Part shown: piece after piece, positions 22,966-35,224 of the stretch | Layout of the letters: each line of letters begins with the position of its first letter | How positions within the stretch are numbered: position 1 is the first letter of the stretch | DNA from: Heterohyrax brucei | Lineage: Eukaryota; Chordata; Mammalia; Hyracoidea; Procaviidae | Direction of reading: 5' to 3' | Assembly (NCBI GenBank): GCA_028571685.1 | Contig: CM053152.1 | Location: forward strand, 21,026,001-21,090,000 | DNA: 64,000 nt | Translations under genes and position numbers: made by a program | Notes under the pieces: model-generated | Database searches by the model: none | What the model saw: the letters and a program-made list of their open reading frames with translations, nothing else | Told to the model about the DNA's origin: nothing

Positions 22966-23271
22966 GACATTCCCTGAATTATTATAAATGAGATCAATTC
23001 TAGTGTCTAAGTCTTTAAGGTGAATTTGTATGTAAGTCAAAACAGGTGCATACAGTTGTAATTTAGCTTTACTTTAGGTTTCAGAAAAGATTCAAAGCCC
23101 TTTTAATGATCTTAAAAGCTGTATGTGCAACAGGTGGAGGTGGTTGTGATGAAGAGTTTATTGTAAACAGGGTTTAGTTCAATCCTTTGAAAGGACATAT
23201 TTATATAACATTAAAGAACTAACACAGGTTGTAAGCTGGAAGTTCAAAATCTTTCTGTAGTTTTTTTTTTA
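22966..23271. repeat. Insertion splitting the ancient L1
   Basis: Non-L1 sequence interrupts a collinear L1M fragment. It opens 'acagacattccctgaattat' and includes 'aatttgtatgtaagtc', a phrase I associate with interspersed repeats. Family not identified. Confidence 0.35.
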
Positions 23272-23670
23272 GTGATTTCCTTCAAATTTTCTGTTTACAT
23301 GGCTATGACATCTGTGAGTAGAGATTAACTTTTTTTGTTTCATTCTGGATGTCTTTTATTTCTTTATCTTGTCTAATTGCCCTGTAGAACCACTAGTGTA
23401 ATGTTGAATAGATCTGACAAGAGCAGACGAGCTTCCCTTGTGCTTCATCTCAGAAAGAAAATGCTTCATTCTTTATCATTAAGTGTATTAGCTATAGGGT
23501 TTTTGTAGATGTTGCTTATCAGGTTAAGGATCTTTCCTTGCGTTCCTGGTTTACTGATTGTTTTTATCATGACAAGAGTGTTGGATTTTGTTGAGTGTTT
23601 TTAATGCATGTATTGATATGAACATGTGATTTTTGTTTTTATTATTCTATTGGTATGTATTATATTAGCA
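23272..23670 (-). mobile_element. Ancient L1 ORF2 fragment, right part
   Basis: Continues the antisense L1 reverse transcriptase region: 'tttatttctttatcttgtct', 'taatgttgaatagatctgac', 'gttggattttgttgagtg'. Strongly diverged from copies A-D. Confidence 0.6.
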
Positions 23671-24824
23671 CATAGGATTGGATTTGTGAGTTTCCACTCA
23701 TTTGCTTGAAGGCACTCCCCAGATTGGCTTGGGTGCATGCTAACTGAGAAGCTATAAGAGCATAGAGTTTGCATCTGCTGGGAAAGTAGGAATTTAGAGA
23801 AGAAAGTTTGAAAACGTAAAATCACTCACAGAGGGAGTGAGCTCTCTCTGGCAATCTGCATGTAAAATTTTTCTGGATATTGGCCAAACATGAAACTCTG
23901 CAGACTCCAGATTACCAGCAAAACAACAGCAATGACAAAAACCCAGCATTGGAAGCTTAAAGAGTTGGGTAACTATTTTCAGCACAGGAAATACAAAGAT
24001 TGAAGTTCAATTTTATTCAAGTTAACTGCCTGGTCATCTTCACAGGAAAGTCAGCAAATCCACCCAATTCATAAAAGGGATAAAGTGGAAGAGGTTGTTC
24101 ATATGTTACAATTTAAATTTTATATAGTTCTAGATTTGAAAAAAAAAGGACATCTTAGCGTATTCAAAGAATGATTTTTAAATTTGAAGAGCTTAAAAAA
24201 ATCAGATTTTCAATTTTCTTAGTTTTTTTGGTTGTTGTGCTAAAAAATATTTACAACAAACAAGCATAAGGTGTAATGAAAGAGCATGTTAATGAAAACA
24301 ATAAAATTAAAACACTTAGATGATTAATATTTGAAACCTGTTTTGTAAGCTATGAATAAATTGAGCTAGGGGTATAGAAACAGCTGATGATACTGTATAA
24401 TAATATGTACATTAGTTTGATTCTGTGCCTTCTAAGTATCTTCCTATTTATTCTCATTGAAAAGACTAACAGACTATTATCTTCTAGGTTCAGAGTAAAT
24501 TCTGTCTAGATCTGTCTCATAAAGAGGCAGTACACTACATGTAGTCTGAGTGATGAAAACATCCACATTCTGTTTGCCACTGTAGTAGAACAGATTCACA
24601 AGTTTGCCCAGGAAATTTCTGTGAGGCACTGAGTTTTTATCTTTGCTTCTCCATGTACTACTCCAGAGTCATTCAAGAGCCACACTTCATTCCTGTGAAC
24701 TGGCATTCTTTTTATTTATTTATTTTTTTGGTCAAGCCATTTTGAGATCTTGCCAGACAGCTTGAAGTGAACATTTTACGTTCATTATTAACTAAAACAC
24801 ATTCCACTTAAAGGTTGTCAGGAG
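23671..24824. other. Unclassified intergenic DNA
   Basis: AT-rich, no gene seen. The short frames near 23700-23985 have no recognised motif. Confidence 0.35.
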
Positions 24825-25148
24825 ATGGGTCCAAGAAGGTAGATTAGACAGACGCTTCTCAAGGCCACTCTAACAACAAAAACTCAAAAGAACAAATGAG
24901 TCCAATACATATGGCATCATAGCAGCCCTGAAAATCAAAGAGAACACTGAGAAATTGGACTGAGCAAAAGGGCAGGGAGAATAGTGTCAGAACTACGTAG
25001 GATTCCACAGATCTGATCGTCCAGGAAATAGCTGTGTCACATGGTGGGCCAGCTACAAGGTTAGCGGATGTTCCTGTCAGTGGAGGTAATTGTGTGGAGA
25101 GTCTACTTGTGCCTCTGGAGCCAGTGAGGGACAGCGAGGGACAGCACT
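24825..25148 (+). mobile_element. L1 5' UTR fragment, plus strand
   Basis: Opens 'gagatgggtccaagaaggta' then 'gattagacagacgc', the 5' end of an afrotherian-type L1 in the orientation opposite to copy C. It continues beyond the SINE to about 25900. Confidence 0.55.
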
Positions 25149-25336
25149 AAAAAAAAAAAAAAAAAAAAAACAAAAAACTAAGCCCATTGCCATCAAGTCG
25201 GGTCTTACTCATAGCAACCCTAAAGGTCAGGGTACAATTGCCCCACAGAGTTTCCGAGGAGCACTTGGTGGATTTGAACTGCTCACCTTTTGGTTAGTGG
25301 ACGTAGCACTTAGTCCACTATGCCACCTGGGTTTCC
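25149..25336 (-). repeat. AfroSINE with long tail
   Basis: A 20-plus-base A-run (T-run on the minus strand) followed by 'cccattgccatcaagtcggg', 'ccacagagtttccgagga' and 'tatgccacctgggtttcc'. Nearly full length and relatively young, inserted in the L1 5' UTR. Confidence 0.85.
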
Positions 25337-25910
25337 ACCAGATCATCAAAATCTAAGTTGTTGCATGTAACCTACTACGTGCACAGATTTGAATCTTATC
25401 TTCTATATGGGTCTGTCTCACTTCTGGCACTCCCCTCTCCTTTCTCTGAACTGCACCCAGTGCTAGAGGCTGACACCATAACTCAGCTGGAAGTAGGACT
25501 CCTCAAGCCATTTTGCCCCTCTGTTGTTTGCACTGTGCTTAGCTCTGGAGTCTGACACCACTAAGCAAGCCAGAAATAGAACTCTTCAAGCCTGCTGTGA
25601 GTGTGCTTTGAAATTCAGAGGGGGAAATAGTTTGGCAAACTCAGGGAAGGGGAAAAATTAAAAAATAATGATATATGTATATTTTTTTTCCTGATGACTC
25701 CCCTAAGCCAGAAAACCAGGGCAGAAACTGTTTTTCCACCTAGATTCAGAATAAGGGGATATTCCAACCTCACGAACACTCAGGAATGACTGTTAATTTC
25801 CTGCCTTTCTCCACAGCTTCAGCTAGAAACAGTAACAGAGATAGAACAAAAGACCTAATAAAGAATAGGAAGAACAACATAGCTTAATTGACAGAGGAAG
25901 TTGAAAAAAA
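25337..25910 (+). mobile_element. L1 5' UTR fragment, continuation
   Basis: Contains an imperfect direct repeat: 'cagtgctagaggctgacacc'...'aggactcctcaagcc' and 'agctctggagtctgacacca'...'agaactcttcaagcc' (about 25450-25590). This is monomer-like, as in other L1 5' UTRs here. ORF1 is not reached before similarity fades. Confidence 0.4.
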
Positions 25911-26055
25911 TGCAATTTGACAAATACTGTTAGAGTTTTGTGTGAGGATAGCATGGAAGGTTGTTTTGCTCAGGCCTTCCAGCTGAGAGTGATTCAGCTA
26001 ATTCAGCAGTAATTATATAACTTGTTTATAGCCTTGAGGCTCCTGAGTTTGGCTG
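25911..26055. other. Junction between opposed L1 pieces
   Basis: Unclassified sequence between the plus-strand L1 5' UTR and the broken 3' side of copy C. Confidence 0.4.
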
Positions 26056-27942
26056 GTTGAGGAATTTTCCGTCTATGCCTATTTTACTAAGAGTTTTTAG
26101 CATGAATGGGTGTTGGGCTTTATCAAATGCCTTTTCTGCATCAGTGGACAAAATCAGGTGATTCTTGTCTTTTGTGTTATTTATGTGGTTAATCACATTA
26201 ATTGTTTTTCTGATGTTGCACCAGCCTTCCAACCCTGGTATGAATCCCATTTGGTCAGGATGGATTATTTTTTTGATACGTTGTTGTATTCTATTGGCAA
26301 GAATTTTGTTCAAGATTTTTGCATCTAGATTCATGAGTGATACTGGTCTGTAGTTCTCCTTTTTGGTTGGGTCTTTCCCTGGCTTTGGTATCAGGGTTAT
26401 GCTGGTTTCATAGAATGAGTTTGGGAGTACTCCATCCCTTTCTATACTGTGAAATAGTCTCAGTAGTATTGGTGACAACTCTTCCCTAAAAGCTCAGTAG
26501 AATTCTGCAGTGAAGCCATCTGTGCCCGGGCTTTTTTTTTTGGTTGGCAGTGTTTTGATGACATTTTTAATCTCTTCCTTTGTGGTGGGTTGAAGTTGTT
26601 CTGCTTCATGTTATGATAATTTGGGTAGGTGGTATGAATCAAGGAATTGGTCCATTTCCTCTAGGTTTTCAAATTTGTTAGAGTACAGTCTTTCATAGTA
26701 TTCTGTTATGATATTTTTTATTTCTTTTGGATCTGTTGTGACGACTGCCCTCTCATTTCTAATTTGGGTTATTTGTTTCGTTTCCTGCTTTTCTTTAGTA
26801 ATTTTAGCCAGTGGTTTGTCAATTTGGTTGATCTTTTCAAAAAACCAGCTTTTCGTCTTTTCAATTTTTTCAATTGTTTTTCTATTCTCTAATTCATTTG
26901 GCTCTGCTCTAATCTTTATGATTTGGTTTCTTCTGTTGCCTGAGGGTTTCCTCTGTTGCTCTCTCTCTCCTTGTACAAGCTGTAGGGGTAGTTCCTTGAT
27001 TTGGTTTGTTTCCTCCTTCCAGACGTGTGCATTTATGGAGATAAACAGACCTCTGAGGACTGCTTTGGCTGTATCCCATAGGTTCTGGTAGGAAGTGTTT
27101 TCATTCTCATTGGAATCCATGAATTTATTTCATCCTTGATTTCTTCTATAACTCATGTTTTTTGAGCAAGATGTTGTTCAGTTTCCAAGAGTTCCACTTT
27201 CTATCTATGTTTTTTCTGCTATTGATTTAGACTTTTAAGGCTTTATGATCTGAGAAGATGCTTTGCAGTAATTCAATGGTATGGATTTTGTTGAGAATTG
27301 CATTATGTCCTAACACATGGTCAATTCTGGAGAATGTTCCATGTGCACTGGAGAAGAAGGTGTATTTGTCTGATGATGGGCGGAAAGTTCTGTATATATC
27401 GATGAGGTTTAGTTGATTATGGCAATAAGCTCTTCTGTATCTTTCTTGAGCTTTTTTGTAGATGATCCATCCAGTATTGAGAGTGGAGTGTTGAAGTCTC
27501 CCATTATTATTGTGGAGTCATCTAACTCTTTTTTGAGTGTAGTCAGTGTTTCTTCAATGTATTTAGGTGCTCTGATATTAGGTGCATAAATATTTACTAT
27601 AATTAAGTCTTGGTTGTGTACTGAACCTTTCAGCAATAAATAGTGTCCATCTTTTTCCATGATGGTGGATTTTATATTAAAATTGATTTTGTCTGAGATT
27701 AGAATTGCCACACCTGCTGTTCTTTGTTCATTGTTAGCTTGATCTATATTGTTCCATCCTTTAATTTTCAGTTTGTTCCTATCTTTAGGTCTTTAGGTCT
27801 CAAGTGAGTTTCTTGTAGAGAATGTATGGATGGTTCATGTCTTTTGATCCAAGATGCCACTTGATGTCTTTTTACTGGAGCATTGAGTCCATTCACATTC
27901 AGTGTAATTATTGATAGGTATGTGTTCACTGCTACCACTGTG
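26056..27942 (-). pseudogene. L1 copy C: ORF2, 3'-truncated
   Basis: Minus-strand frames give endonuclease sequence at 27409-27942 (AVNTYLSIITLNVNGLNAPV, QETHLRPKD, IIMGDFNTPLS). The linker follows at 26611-27120 and the fingers/palm start at 26026-26478 ([39 protein letters not shown]). Similarity stops at about 26056, before the FADD catalytic box. The catalytic half of the reverse transcriptase, the C-terminus and the 3' UTR are therefore missing. The start near 27942 reads V rather than M. Several frameshifts are present. Confidence 0.85.
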
Positions 27943-28345
27943 ATATGTTTATTTTTGTATTGATGTTTTCTCTGTTGTTCTAGTCTTTTCTGGGACATTC
28001 TTTTTCATGAGTTGATTTTTCAACTTTTTCAGAGCTGGTTTTGTAGTTGTTGAGACTCCTGTGTTACATTTCTTGAAATGGTATGATACATCTTTGTTGT
28101 GCTTTACAGCTGCCCCTATGATCCCCCTTATTAAAGTATATGTAAACCCAATTTTAATTACTACCAGTCTTGTCATATTCCTCTCCATCTGGAAGGATTA
28201 TAACGACTATAGTACATCCCTCTTTTTAATATGATGGTACCATAGTTTTCATGATAATCACTGGATTGCTTCTTTCCTTATTAAAGCTGTGATTGACTTT
28301 GGAGCCTTCCCTAACTGAGTAGAGTTCTGAGTAATGTATCGTTCT

Positions 28346-29270
28346 AAAATACAAAGTTAGTGGTTTTGTTCTTCTAAGCCAAAGCCAAGAACTTCTTTCA
28401 GTATTTCTCGTAGTTTTGGTTTGGTTTTTACAAAGTCCCTGCATTTCTTTTTATCTGGGAATGTCTTAACTTCATTTTTGTATTTGAAAGATAGTTTGGC
28501 AGGAAATATAATTCTTGGTTGGAAGTTCCTCTCCTTCAAGGCTTTGAATGTGTCATGCCACTGTCTCCATGCCAGCATGCTTTCTGCTGAGAAATCTGAT
28601 GAGAGCCTACATGGTTTCCCTCTGAATGTTAGCTTTACTTTGAGTCTTGCTGCCTTTAAGAGTTGCTGCTTATGTTTCATTTTGTTAAACTGGATTATAA
28701 TATGTCCTGGAGTCTTTCTTTTGAGATCTATATTGAGTGGCATACAGTATGCATCTGAGATGACTATATTCTCTTCCTATATAATTTCTGGGAATTTTTC
28801 TTTCAGCAGCTCAGCAACAATACTCTCTGTGTTCTCAGGTGTCTCATCCTGCTCAGGGACTCCAATTAATCGAAGGTTGTTCTTCTTAATAGAGTCCCAC
28901 AAGCTTCTTAAAGCTTCTTCATTTTTCTTGTTTCTTTTTTTTTGATTTCTGCTCATAGACATTGGTATCAGTAGCTCTGTCTTCCAAGTCAGAAATTCTT
29001 TTTTCCATTTGTTCCATTCTGTTTTCTTGGCTTTGCACTGAGGTTTCTATGTCTTTGATTTTGTTCTTGATCTGTTGGATTTCGGAGTACTGGTGTTCCA
29101 TCAGATCGAAAAGCTTGTTTAATTTTTCCTTTTATTCTGTTTCATTTTGTATAAGGTCTAGAAGGGCTGTGTATACAATCATTTTGTATTCACTTTCTGA
29201 GGATTTCATAAAAGTTTTTTCATCTGGAAAACTTCTTGGTTGTTTTATTTTGGAGCCTTATGAAGCCATG
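28346..29270 (-). pseudogene. L1 copy C: ORF1 relic
   Basis: About 308 codons' worth of ORF1. The N-terminal part starts near 29270. A coiled-coil follows at 28919-29101 (IKNKIKDIETSVQSQENRME, ISDLEDRATD). The RNA-recognition and C-terminal domain is at 28357-28743 (MPLNIDLKRKTPGHIIIQFN, RGKPCRLSSDFSAESMLAW, PAKLSFKYKNEVKTF). The last domain is open for 128 residues, so this copy is less decayed than A. Stops and a frame change between the domains disable it. ORF1p would form trimers that coat L1 RNA. Confidence 0.85.
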
Positions 29271-30316
29271 GGTGATTTCTTGTATGCCACAAGTGTCTGT
29301 TGCTTTTTGGGTCCCATGTGAGTGAGTAGAGGCTGGAAGAAATACCATGAGGATGGACTGCAGATGTTTCTCTAGGCTGTCTTAAAATGTAAAGAAAAAG
29401 TTATCTGACCACATCCCAAGTCAGTCAGATTTTCAGGTGTAGAGGTCCCTCTTCCCAAATGGCAAAGTAAGCACCTCCATATCCAACCCCAGATGATACA
29501 AACTAGTTCAGAATACAGCAATGCTACTGCCTTGTTGGCCTCTGTTGACAGGGCCCAACCTTAGGCGATAGTGTGTAAACCACTGCTTTTCTGTTAGAAA
29601 AGCTCTCTCCTGTGGACAGGTTCTGGCTCCCAAGCTAAGAAATAGGTCCAGTTGAGGCCACCATATCCAAGATAGCACCCTCCACACAGGCAGCAGATAG
29701 AGGGGCTAAAGGTGTCGAGAGGTAGTAAGTCCTCTGCCTCTGTTGCCAGGCCCCCACCGTAGGTGACACTGTGTAAATTACTGCTTTTCTGTCTGAGAAG
29801 CACTGTCTTGTTTGCAGGCGCTGGCTCCCAGGCTAAGAATTAGGTCCTGCTAAAATCTTTGTCTCCAACATGGCGTCCTGCACTCTGGCAGTGTGGCTCT
29901 GTAGAAACCCCGCTGTGGCAGTGCTAAAAAGACAGGCTCAAAATGGCTAGATTAACAGAGTTCTAAGCCTGGCTCTCAAAATATGGGAATTTCACCTGCC
30001 TATCCCAGCAGCAGTGCGTCTGAGTTAGCCGCTAGGCAAGACTGAGCTCCGCCCACTGGGCAAGACAGAGGAAAAAAAAAAGTCAAAACGGTGCGTTTAC
30101 CTTCAAACTGTGAGATCCAGGGCTAGCCACATGTAGGAGTCAGTGAAAGAGAGGAGGTTTTTCACTCACTGGTATAAAGTCCAAATTAACAGCTCTGTGC
30201 TGTGTCCTGGAGGCTCACTAGGTGACCAGAAGTCTCCATTTGACTGTCAATTCAGGTTGGTTTCCAGAGGGATATAAGGAGACTTGTGCTTAGTCCACCA
30301 TCTTGACTCTGCCTCT
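29271..30316 (-). promoter_or_regulatory. L1 copy C: 5' UTR with two monomers
   Basis: The 5' end (minus) reads GTGAGAGGCAGAGTCAAGAT then GGTGGAC, a YY1-like element. Two units about 198 bp apart share 'tctgttgacaggg/tctgttgccagg', 'actgcttttctgt' and 'ctggctccca', starting at 29541 and 29739. An intact 5' end is kept although the 3' half of the element is gone. Confidence 0.75.
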
Positions 30317-30815
30317 CACAAGATTAATTCTTACAATCTAATGGCATTTTTTTCTTTTTGTCCTTTTAACTAATGAAACCATATTTAAAAATACAATATT
30401 AAAAAATAAATGTTCATCAAGATATTAGTGCTCAATTGATATTAAGTGTTGAATTTTTTGAGATAAAAAACAAACCACTTTTCATGTAGATGTAGCATAA
30501 GACTATTTAAATTAATTCTTTGGTGATTTTTCTTTGTAGTGAAGAAAGTTTAACTTTGGCTTCCCATTAACAACCAGTCCATTTGCTCACTCTACTAAAT
30601 TGTTACTAACCTAATATCAGTGACAGTTTTTGAAGCACACTGTTATCCTACTGCTTTCAATAACACAGAATCTTTGACATTTCTTGAGCTACCATTGCAT
30701 ATCATCTTGTCTGTTTCCTCACTGAGATCATCATGGTTACATTTAGTCTTCTATATATTGAAGTGGAACTCCTACCTCTCTGAAAATGCTTCTGCATCAC
30801 CAAGGAAATAGAAAG
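30317..30815. other. AT-rich intergenic DNA, no gene seen
   Basis: Flanks the 5' end of L1 copy C. Nothing recognised. Confidence 0.45.
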
Positions 30816-30920
30816 AGCCAAAGCGAAGTGCCGTCGAGTCAGAGCCAACTCATGGCGACCCTAGGGGCCAGGGTAGAACTGACCCCCACAGTATTCAAGG
30901 AGCGCCTGGTGGATTTGAAG
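30816..30920 (-). repeat. AfroSINE, truncated
   Basis: Reads (plus) 'aagtgccgtcgagtcagagc', 'ctcatggcgaccctaggggc', 'gagcgcctggtggatttgaa'. The tRNA-like head is missing. CpG sites are still preserved, so it is probably young. Confidence 0.75.
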
Positions 30921-31845
30921 TGATATTATTATTATTACTTTAGCTGCTATGCTAAAAGATAAATTATGTGGCATTTTGTAGAATGTGTTAAAGGGTTTGT
31001 GACACACGTAGAGACTGAATTAGCAAGGAAGGACTATTTAGTTATTGCATAAAAGAAACCTGATTCAACAAGGACAGCAGTTTTCCTGGGACCAGAAGCA
31101 TCAACATCACTTGGGAACTTGACTTCAATGAAGGCCTATTAAATCAGAAAATCTGGGAGTTCTTGTGCAAACCTTTAGGGTTTTCATTCAGTAAGCATGT
31201 ATTCATTGTCTGTTTTCCGAGCACTGTGTGAAATACTAAGCTATAAAAATGTGCACAGAACAGTTCACTATCCTCCCATTGTATTTTTATCTGGAAAAAA
31301 CCTGCAGGTATGTTTCCTGGACTAAGAATATTCACTATTATACTTAGGCTGAAAAAAAGAGCCATGTCTAGAATTTAATAAACACGACTTTTATTTTTTT
31401 TTTCTGATGATATATTGATGTTTAGTTCTAGGTAAGCTAGGACAAATGAAACAGAAATACAGTGGGGTTGGAGAAAAAAAGAGATAGGGATAAATCAATT
31501 TTTAAGCAGACAAAGTGATAAGGTACTAAAAAGAGATAAAATTATGTGTAACATTTACTTTTCAGTTACTTAAGTGTATTTCTGTTTGTTCTTTCCTCTC
31601 CTTCCTGAAGAACAACCATAAATATGCTGATATAGAAGCTAAAGAACCAAAATAAGGGAGTTAATTTTATCTTAAATAAATTGGATGCTCCATTATTTGT
31701 CTAAAGAAGTCTGCTAGGGAAAAGGCAAAGAAAAAGGCAAAGTGTAAAGATTGCAGTCCTTTAAGACCAGATGATTTGTCTCTATTCTCATACTGTCAAA
31801 GTACACCCAACACATTTTAGGAAGATGATTTGAAGTCACTGATTT
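30921..31845. other. AT-rich intergenic DNA, no gene seen
   Basis: No gene or confident repeat. Confidence 0.4.
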
Positions 31846-31990
31846 TGAAGCCTCCGTGTAACAGCTCAGCTGTTAACCAAAAGGTTGGCAGTTCAAATCT
31901 ACCAGCCACTTCTTGGAAACTCTAAGGGGCAGCTTTATTCTGTTCCATAAGGTCACTATGAGTTGGAATTGATTCAATAGCAAAAAGCTT
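31846..31990 (+). repeat. AfroSINE
   Basis: 'ctgttaaccaaaaggttggc', 'agttcaaatctaccagccac', 'aaggtcactatgagttggaa'; tail 'ttgattcaatagc'. Confidence 0.75.
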
Positions 31991-32708
31991 GTTTTGTTTT
32001 TGGTGTTTACCTTATCTTGTACAACTCCAGCTTCCTATGTAATAGGGTAACAATTAGACAGTTGGGTAAGCAAGAAGTTTTTAACTTTTCTTCCTTTGAT
32101 ATTGAGACAGGGATATAAAATGCCATCCTAACAACATGTTGGAACATTCTGGAGTGATAAGCAACTTATTTTATCACCCCAAACCAGGGGATGAGTTGCT
32201 TAAGTTATCCCTCAAGCCAGTTTAGAGACATGTGCAGATAAGACAGAAGTGACTGCAATACATCCTTCCAGTGGAGGCACCAGAGAGATATAATCAGGAC
32301 CAGAGAATCAAACCAAGGGAGCAATAAACTGTGCAAGTACAACACCCCGTAAGTCCTTCTACCAGTCCCAGAAACACCAAGAGCAGGAAGCATCTTGAAG
32401 TCTATGGGTGCACATATTCAAGGGACAAGCAGCTCCTTGTCATCCACAAAAGGAAGTACTTCAGATACCCATTGCTGATTTGTCCCAGACTATAGCCTGG
32501 GCATAGATGGTCTATAAAGACACAACCTGAACTTCCTCAGGAGTGCAGCCTGCAGCAATGCTCTACGTTCTGCTGTTGCCTCACTTCAAAGTGCTTTCCT
32601 TTTACAGTACGGGTTTATCTCATGGGTCAGTCAAATCTACCCGAGTAATTCTTTCTTACAGGTCTGACAAGGACCCTTGAGGGTCTTCAAAAACCTGGGT
32701 AACAACAT

Positions 32709-33260
32709 TGTTATGAGAGAATGGAGAAAAACAGAGGCAGAGACACCCAGTCTGAGAGTCCAGTGAAGTTTATTAGAAGGGAAAGAGAGTGGGGTCTGAG
32801 CTGAGGGTTGGTTTATCCTCTTTGAAGACAGAAAGAATGGGAGTCTGAGCTGAGAGGTGACTCAGCCTGATTGAAGAGAAAAAGAATGGGGTTTGAGCCA
32901 AGAGGTGGCTCAGCCTGTCCCAGGCCAGTAGGGCAAATTTTTTATAGTTTTAAAGTTCCAGTGAGGTAGTGTAGGGGGAGGAGATTCATGGTTTGATAAG
33001 GAAAAGATGTTAAAAAGAGGAGACGGGGTAGCAAGAAATTCTAGTAAGGGGATTTACGGTTTGAGAGAGAATAAGTGTTGAGCAGAAGGGAGAGTGGGTA
33101 TGGTTTGTTTGCAGTCATGGTATGAGATGAGCTTTACTTAGGAGGGTGCAGGCAAAAGGTTTTGTTTCTGATATAAATTCCTGTGGGCTGTTTTTGGGTA
33201 GCCTACGTGAAATCCAGGGACAGGGCAGGAGAAGATGGCTTATGTTAAACCTTTCTGAAG
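32709..33260 (-). mobile_element. Probable ERV LTR with internal tandem repeat
   Basis: On the minus strand the end reads CTTCTAATAAACTTCACTGG then ...CTCATAACA, a poly(A) signal followed by a U5-like stretch. Within it (32776-32925) three imperfect units of about 50 bp repeat, sharing 'agaatggg', 'tctgagctgaga' and 'tggctcagcctg'-type sequence. The right boundary is estimated. Confidence 0.45.
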
Positions 33261-34234
33261 GACAGAGTCTCTTCAAATATCTGACTAATCAAAAAAGATA
33301 TAAAAGATATAAAATGTATGCTGAGAAATATTGTTGCCTGTGTCATTCTGAAAGAGTGATGTTAAAGATTTCATACATTTCATCCTCTATCTCTATGAAC
33401 TGAATTTCACAAAATCTTGGTGTCAAGAAAACCAACTTACCTCCAAAGGTGGAGAAAAGCTGTGTAACACTTTTTAAGAAACTCCTGGTACTGCTCACTC
33501 TGTGTGTTCCCTATACCTTCCAGCATTGCTTTATTCAGCTTCACTGGAGGAGGAAGAGGCTTCAGATGCTGACCTAAAATATATCCAAAGTCTGTGTGCA
33601 AGAATTTTCCTGGATGTGGTCAAGAAACTCATTTGTTTCCGAAATTATCTAGAAAAAGAACTGGGAAGGGGGTATGTCATACAATTGCCTTAAAGAATAT
33701 TAGCTGATGATAAAGCCTATTTAAATGCTTAGTCCTTTAACCTCAAGTGTGGGAGTGGCCTTCACAGTATATCCTAGTTCATTTTAATTCAAATTCATTC
33801 AAATACTGTATTTAGAATTATTGCTGTAACATTAACTTTAAATCCTATTTTTAGATCTCTAGAATCAAAGTCAAAATCTAGGCCATGTTTTAAGCTGTGA
33901 GTAGAAATTACTATCTTGTAGCAAACTTCTTATGCAAAAGAAGAAAAAACCAATCTTCCAAAAAAAAAAAAAAACCCTCAAATTACATTGTTAGCTTCAT
34001 TGGAACTATTTTCAACTTATCTGTATACTCATTATTTGCAAACTAGGAGACCAAGCATTAGCCAGGAGATGAGTACAGCTGTAGCACCCATTATGAGAAA
34101 CTTTGCAACAATAATCTAAATTAAGAGAATAGATAATGTAGGAATTCCATAACTACAGATTATTCACCTTAGAATACATAAAATGTCTTGTGATTTGCAC
34201 CTAGATATAAAGTAGGTATCTATTTTAATACATC
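33261..34234. other. Intergenic DNA with one unexplained short frame
   Basis: A 63-residue plus frame at 33502-33693 reads [20 protein letters not shown] and [20 protein letters not shown]. The polypyrimidine-AG 'ccctataccttccag' lies just before 33523. The composition looks protein-like, but no donor, family or extension is evident. I do not recognise it and do not call it a gene. Confidence 0.3.
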
Positions 34235-34637
34235 TGTTATGGACTGAATTCTGCTCCCTGAAAGATGTGTTGTAAATCCTACCCCCTATGCCTGTGATTA
34301 TAATCCCACTTGGGAATAAGTTCTGTCAAGTTATGAGACCGTATTAGAATACAGTCCTTCTTAAACCAATCACTTTTCATCTACAAAAGAGATTTAAAAA
34401 GCAAGCTAGAGATGGGAGAAGGGAGATGCCAAGCTACAGGGAGATCACTCAGGAAGCAGAAGTTCAGAGGAGACAACACTCTTCCTCCAGAGCCAACAGA
34501 GAGAGAAAACCTTCCCTTAGAGCCAGTACCTTGATTTTGGACTTCTAGCCAACTAAACTATGAGAAGATAAATTTCTGTTGGTTAAAGCCACTTGTTTGT
34601 CGTATTTCCGTTATAGTAACGCTAAATAACTAAGACA
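34235..34637 (+). mobile_element. Solo LTR, MaLR-like
   Basis: Begins TGTTATGGACTGAATTCTG and ends AACTAAGACA. It has 'cttcctccagagccaacaga' and 'cttctagccaactaaactat', then 'gataaatttctg' in place of AATAAA. Flanks acatc and acact are only roughly alike. This is a different subfamily from 56108-56631. Confidence 0.7.
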
Positions 34638-34664
34638 ACACTGCATGGATGTACAACCTAAGCT

Positions 34665-34760
34665 TCACTAAGGTAAGGATTTGTGTCTGCTTTGAGTATT
34701 CCTGTATTCCCATTCCTAGAATGGTTTCTGGTACATAGGCACTCACTGCTGACAAAATAA
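34665..34760 (+). repeat. L2-like 3' end
   Basis: 'ctgtattcccattcctagaa', 'ggtttctggtacataggcac', 'aaataaatat' follows the L2 3' consensus order. Confidence 0.4.
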
Positions 34761-35224
34761 ATATATTTTAAAAAGACAACCCCAAAATGTCCTTAGTACC
34801 ACCTGAACTACTCTTGTTCATCTTATAAAACATTATAACTCCTGCTATGTGGCAACTTGTCCTCCATCTTGTGTTTAGGGAAATTACTGTCTTTCACTCA
34901 AGGTACCAGCTAAAACTTTCACTTCTCAAAATGAATTATTGAGTCTATGGGCTTGTCTGTCATGTTACAGAATATTTTTACCTAACTCTATTCATTACAA
35001 GGTTGGCTACACTTCTTGCATTTAGACTGTTATCTGTAAACTTTATAGCCATCATTAGGTCACTGTTGGAAACATCTAACAAAGATGGGCATAGAGATGA
35101 CTGTGGTTATAAAGCAGTGAAACCTCACGTTAACAGTGACACACTGAAAAGCACTCTGAATCAATAGTACAGCTGCCCTATATAAAACTAACATCTTCAT
35201 GTTTCACGTAAGTATGTGATGTAA

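Noticed and set aside
28421-28945. 174-residue plus-strand frame
   Set aside because: Antisense shadow of L1 ORF1 copy C, rich in hydrophobic residues from A-rich ORF1 codons.
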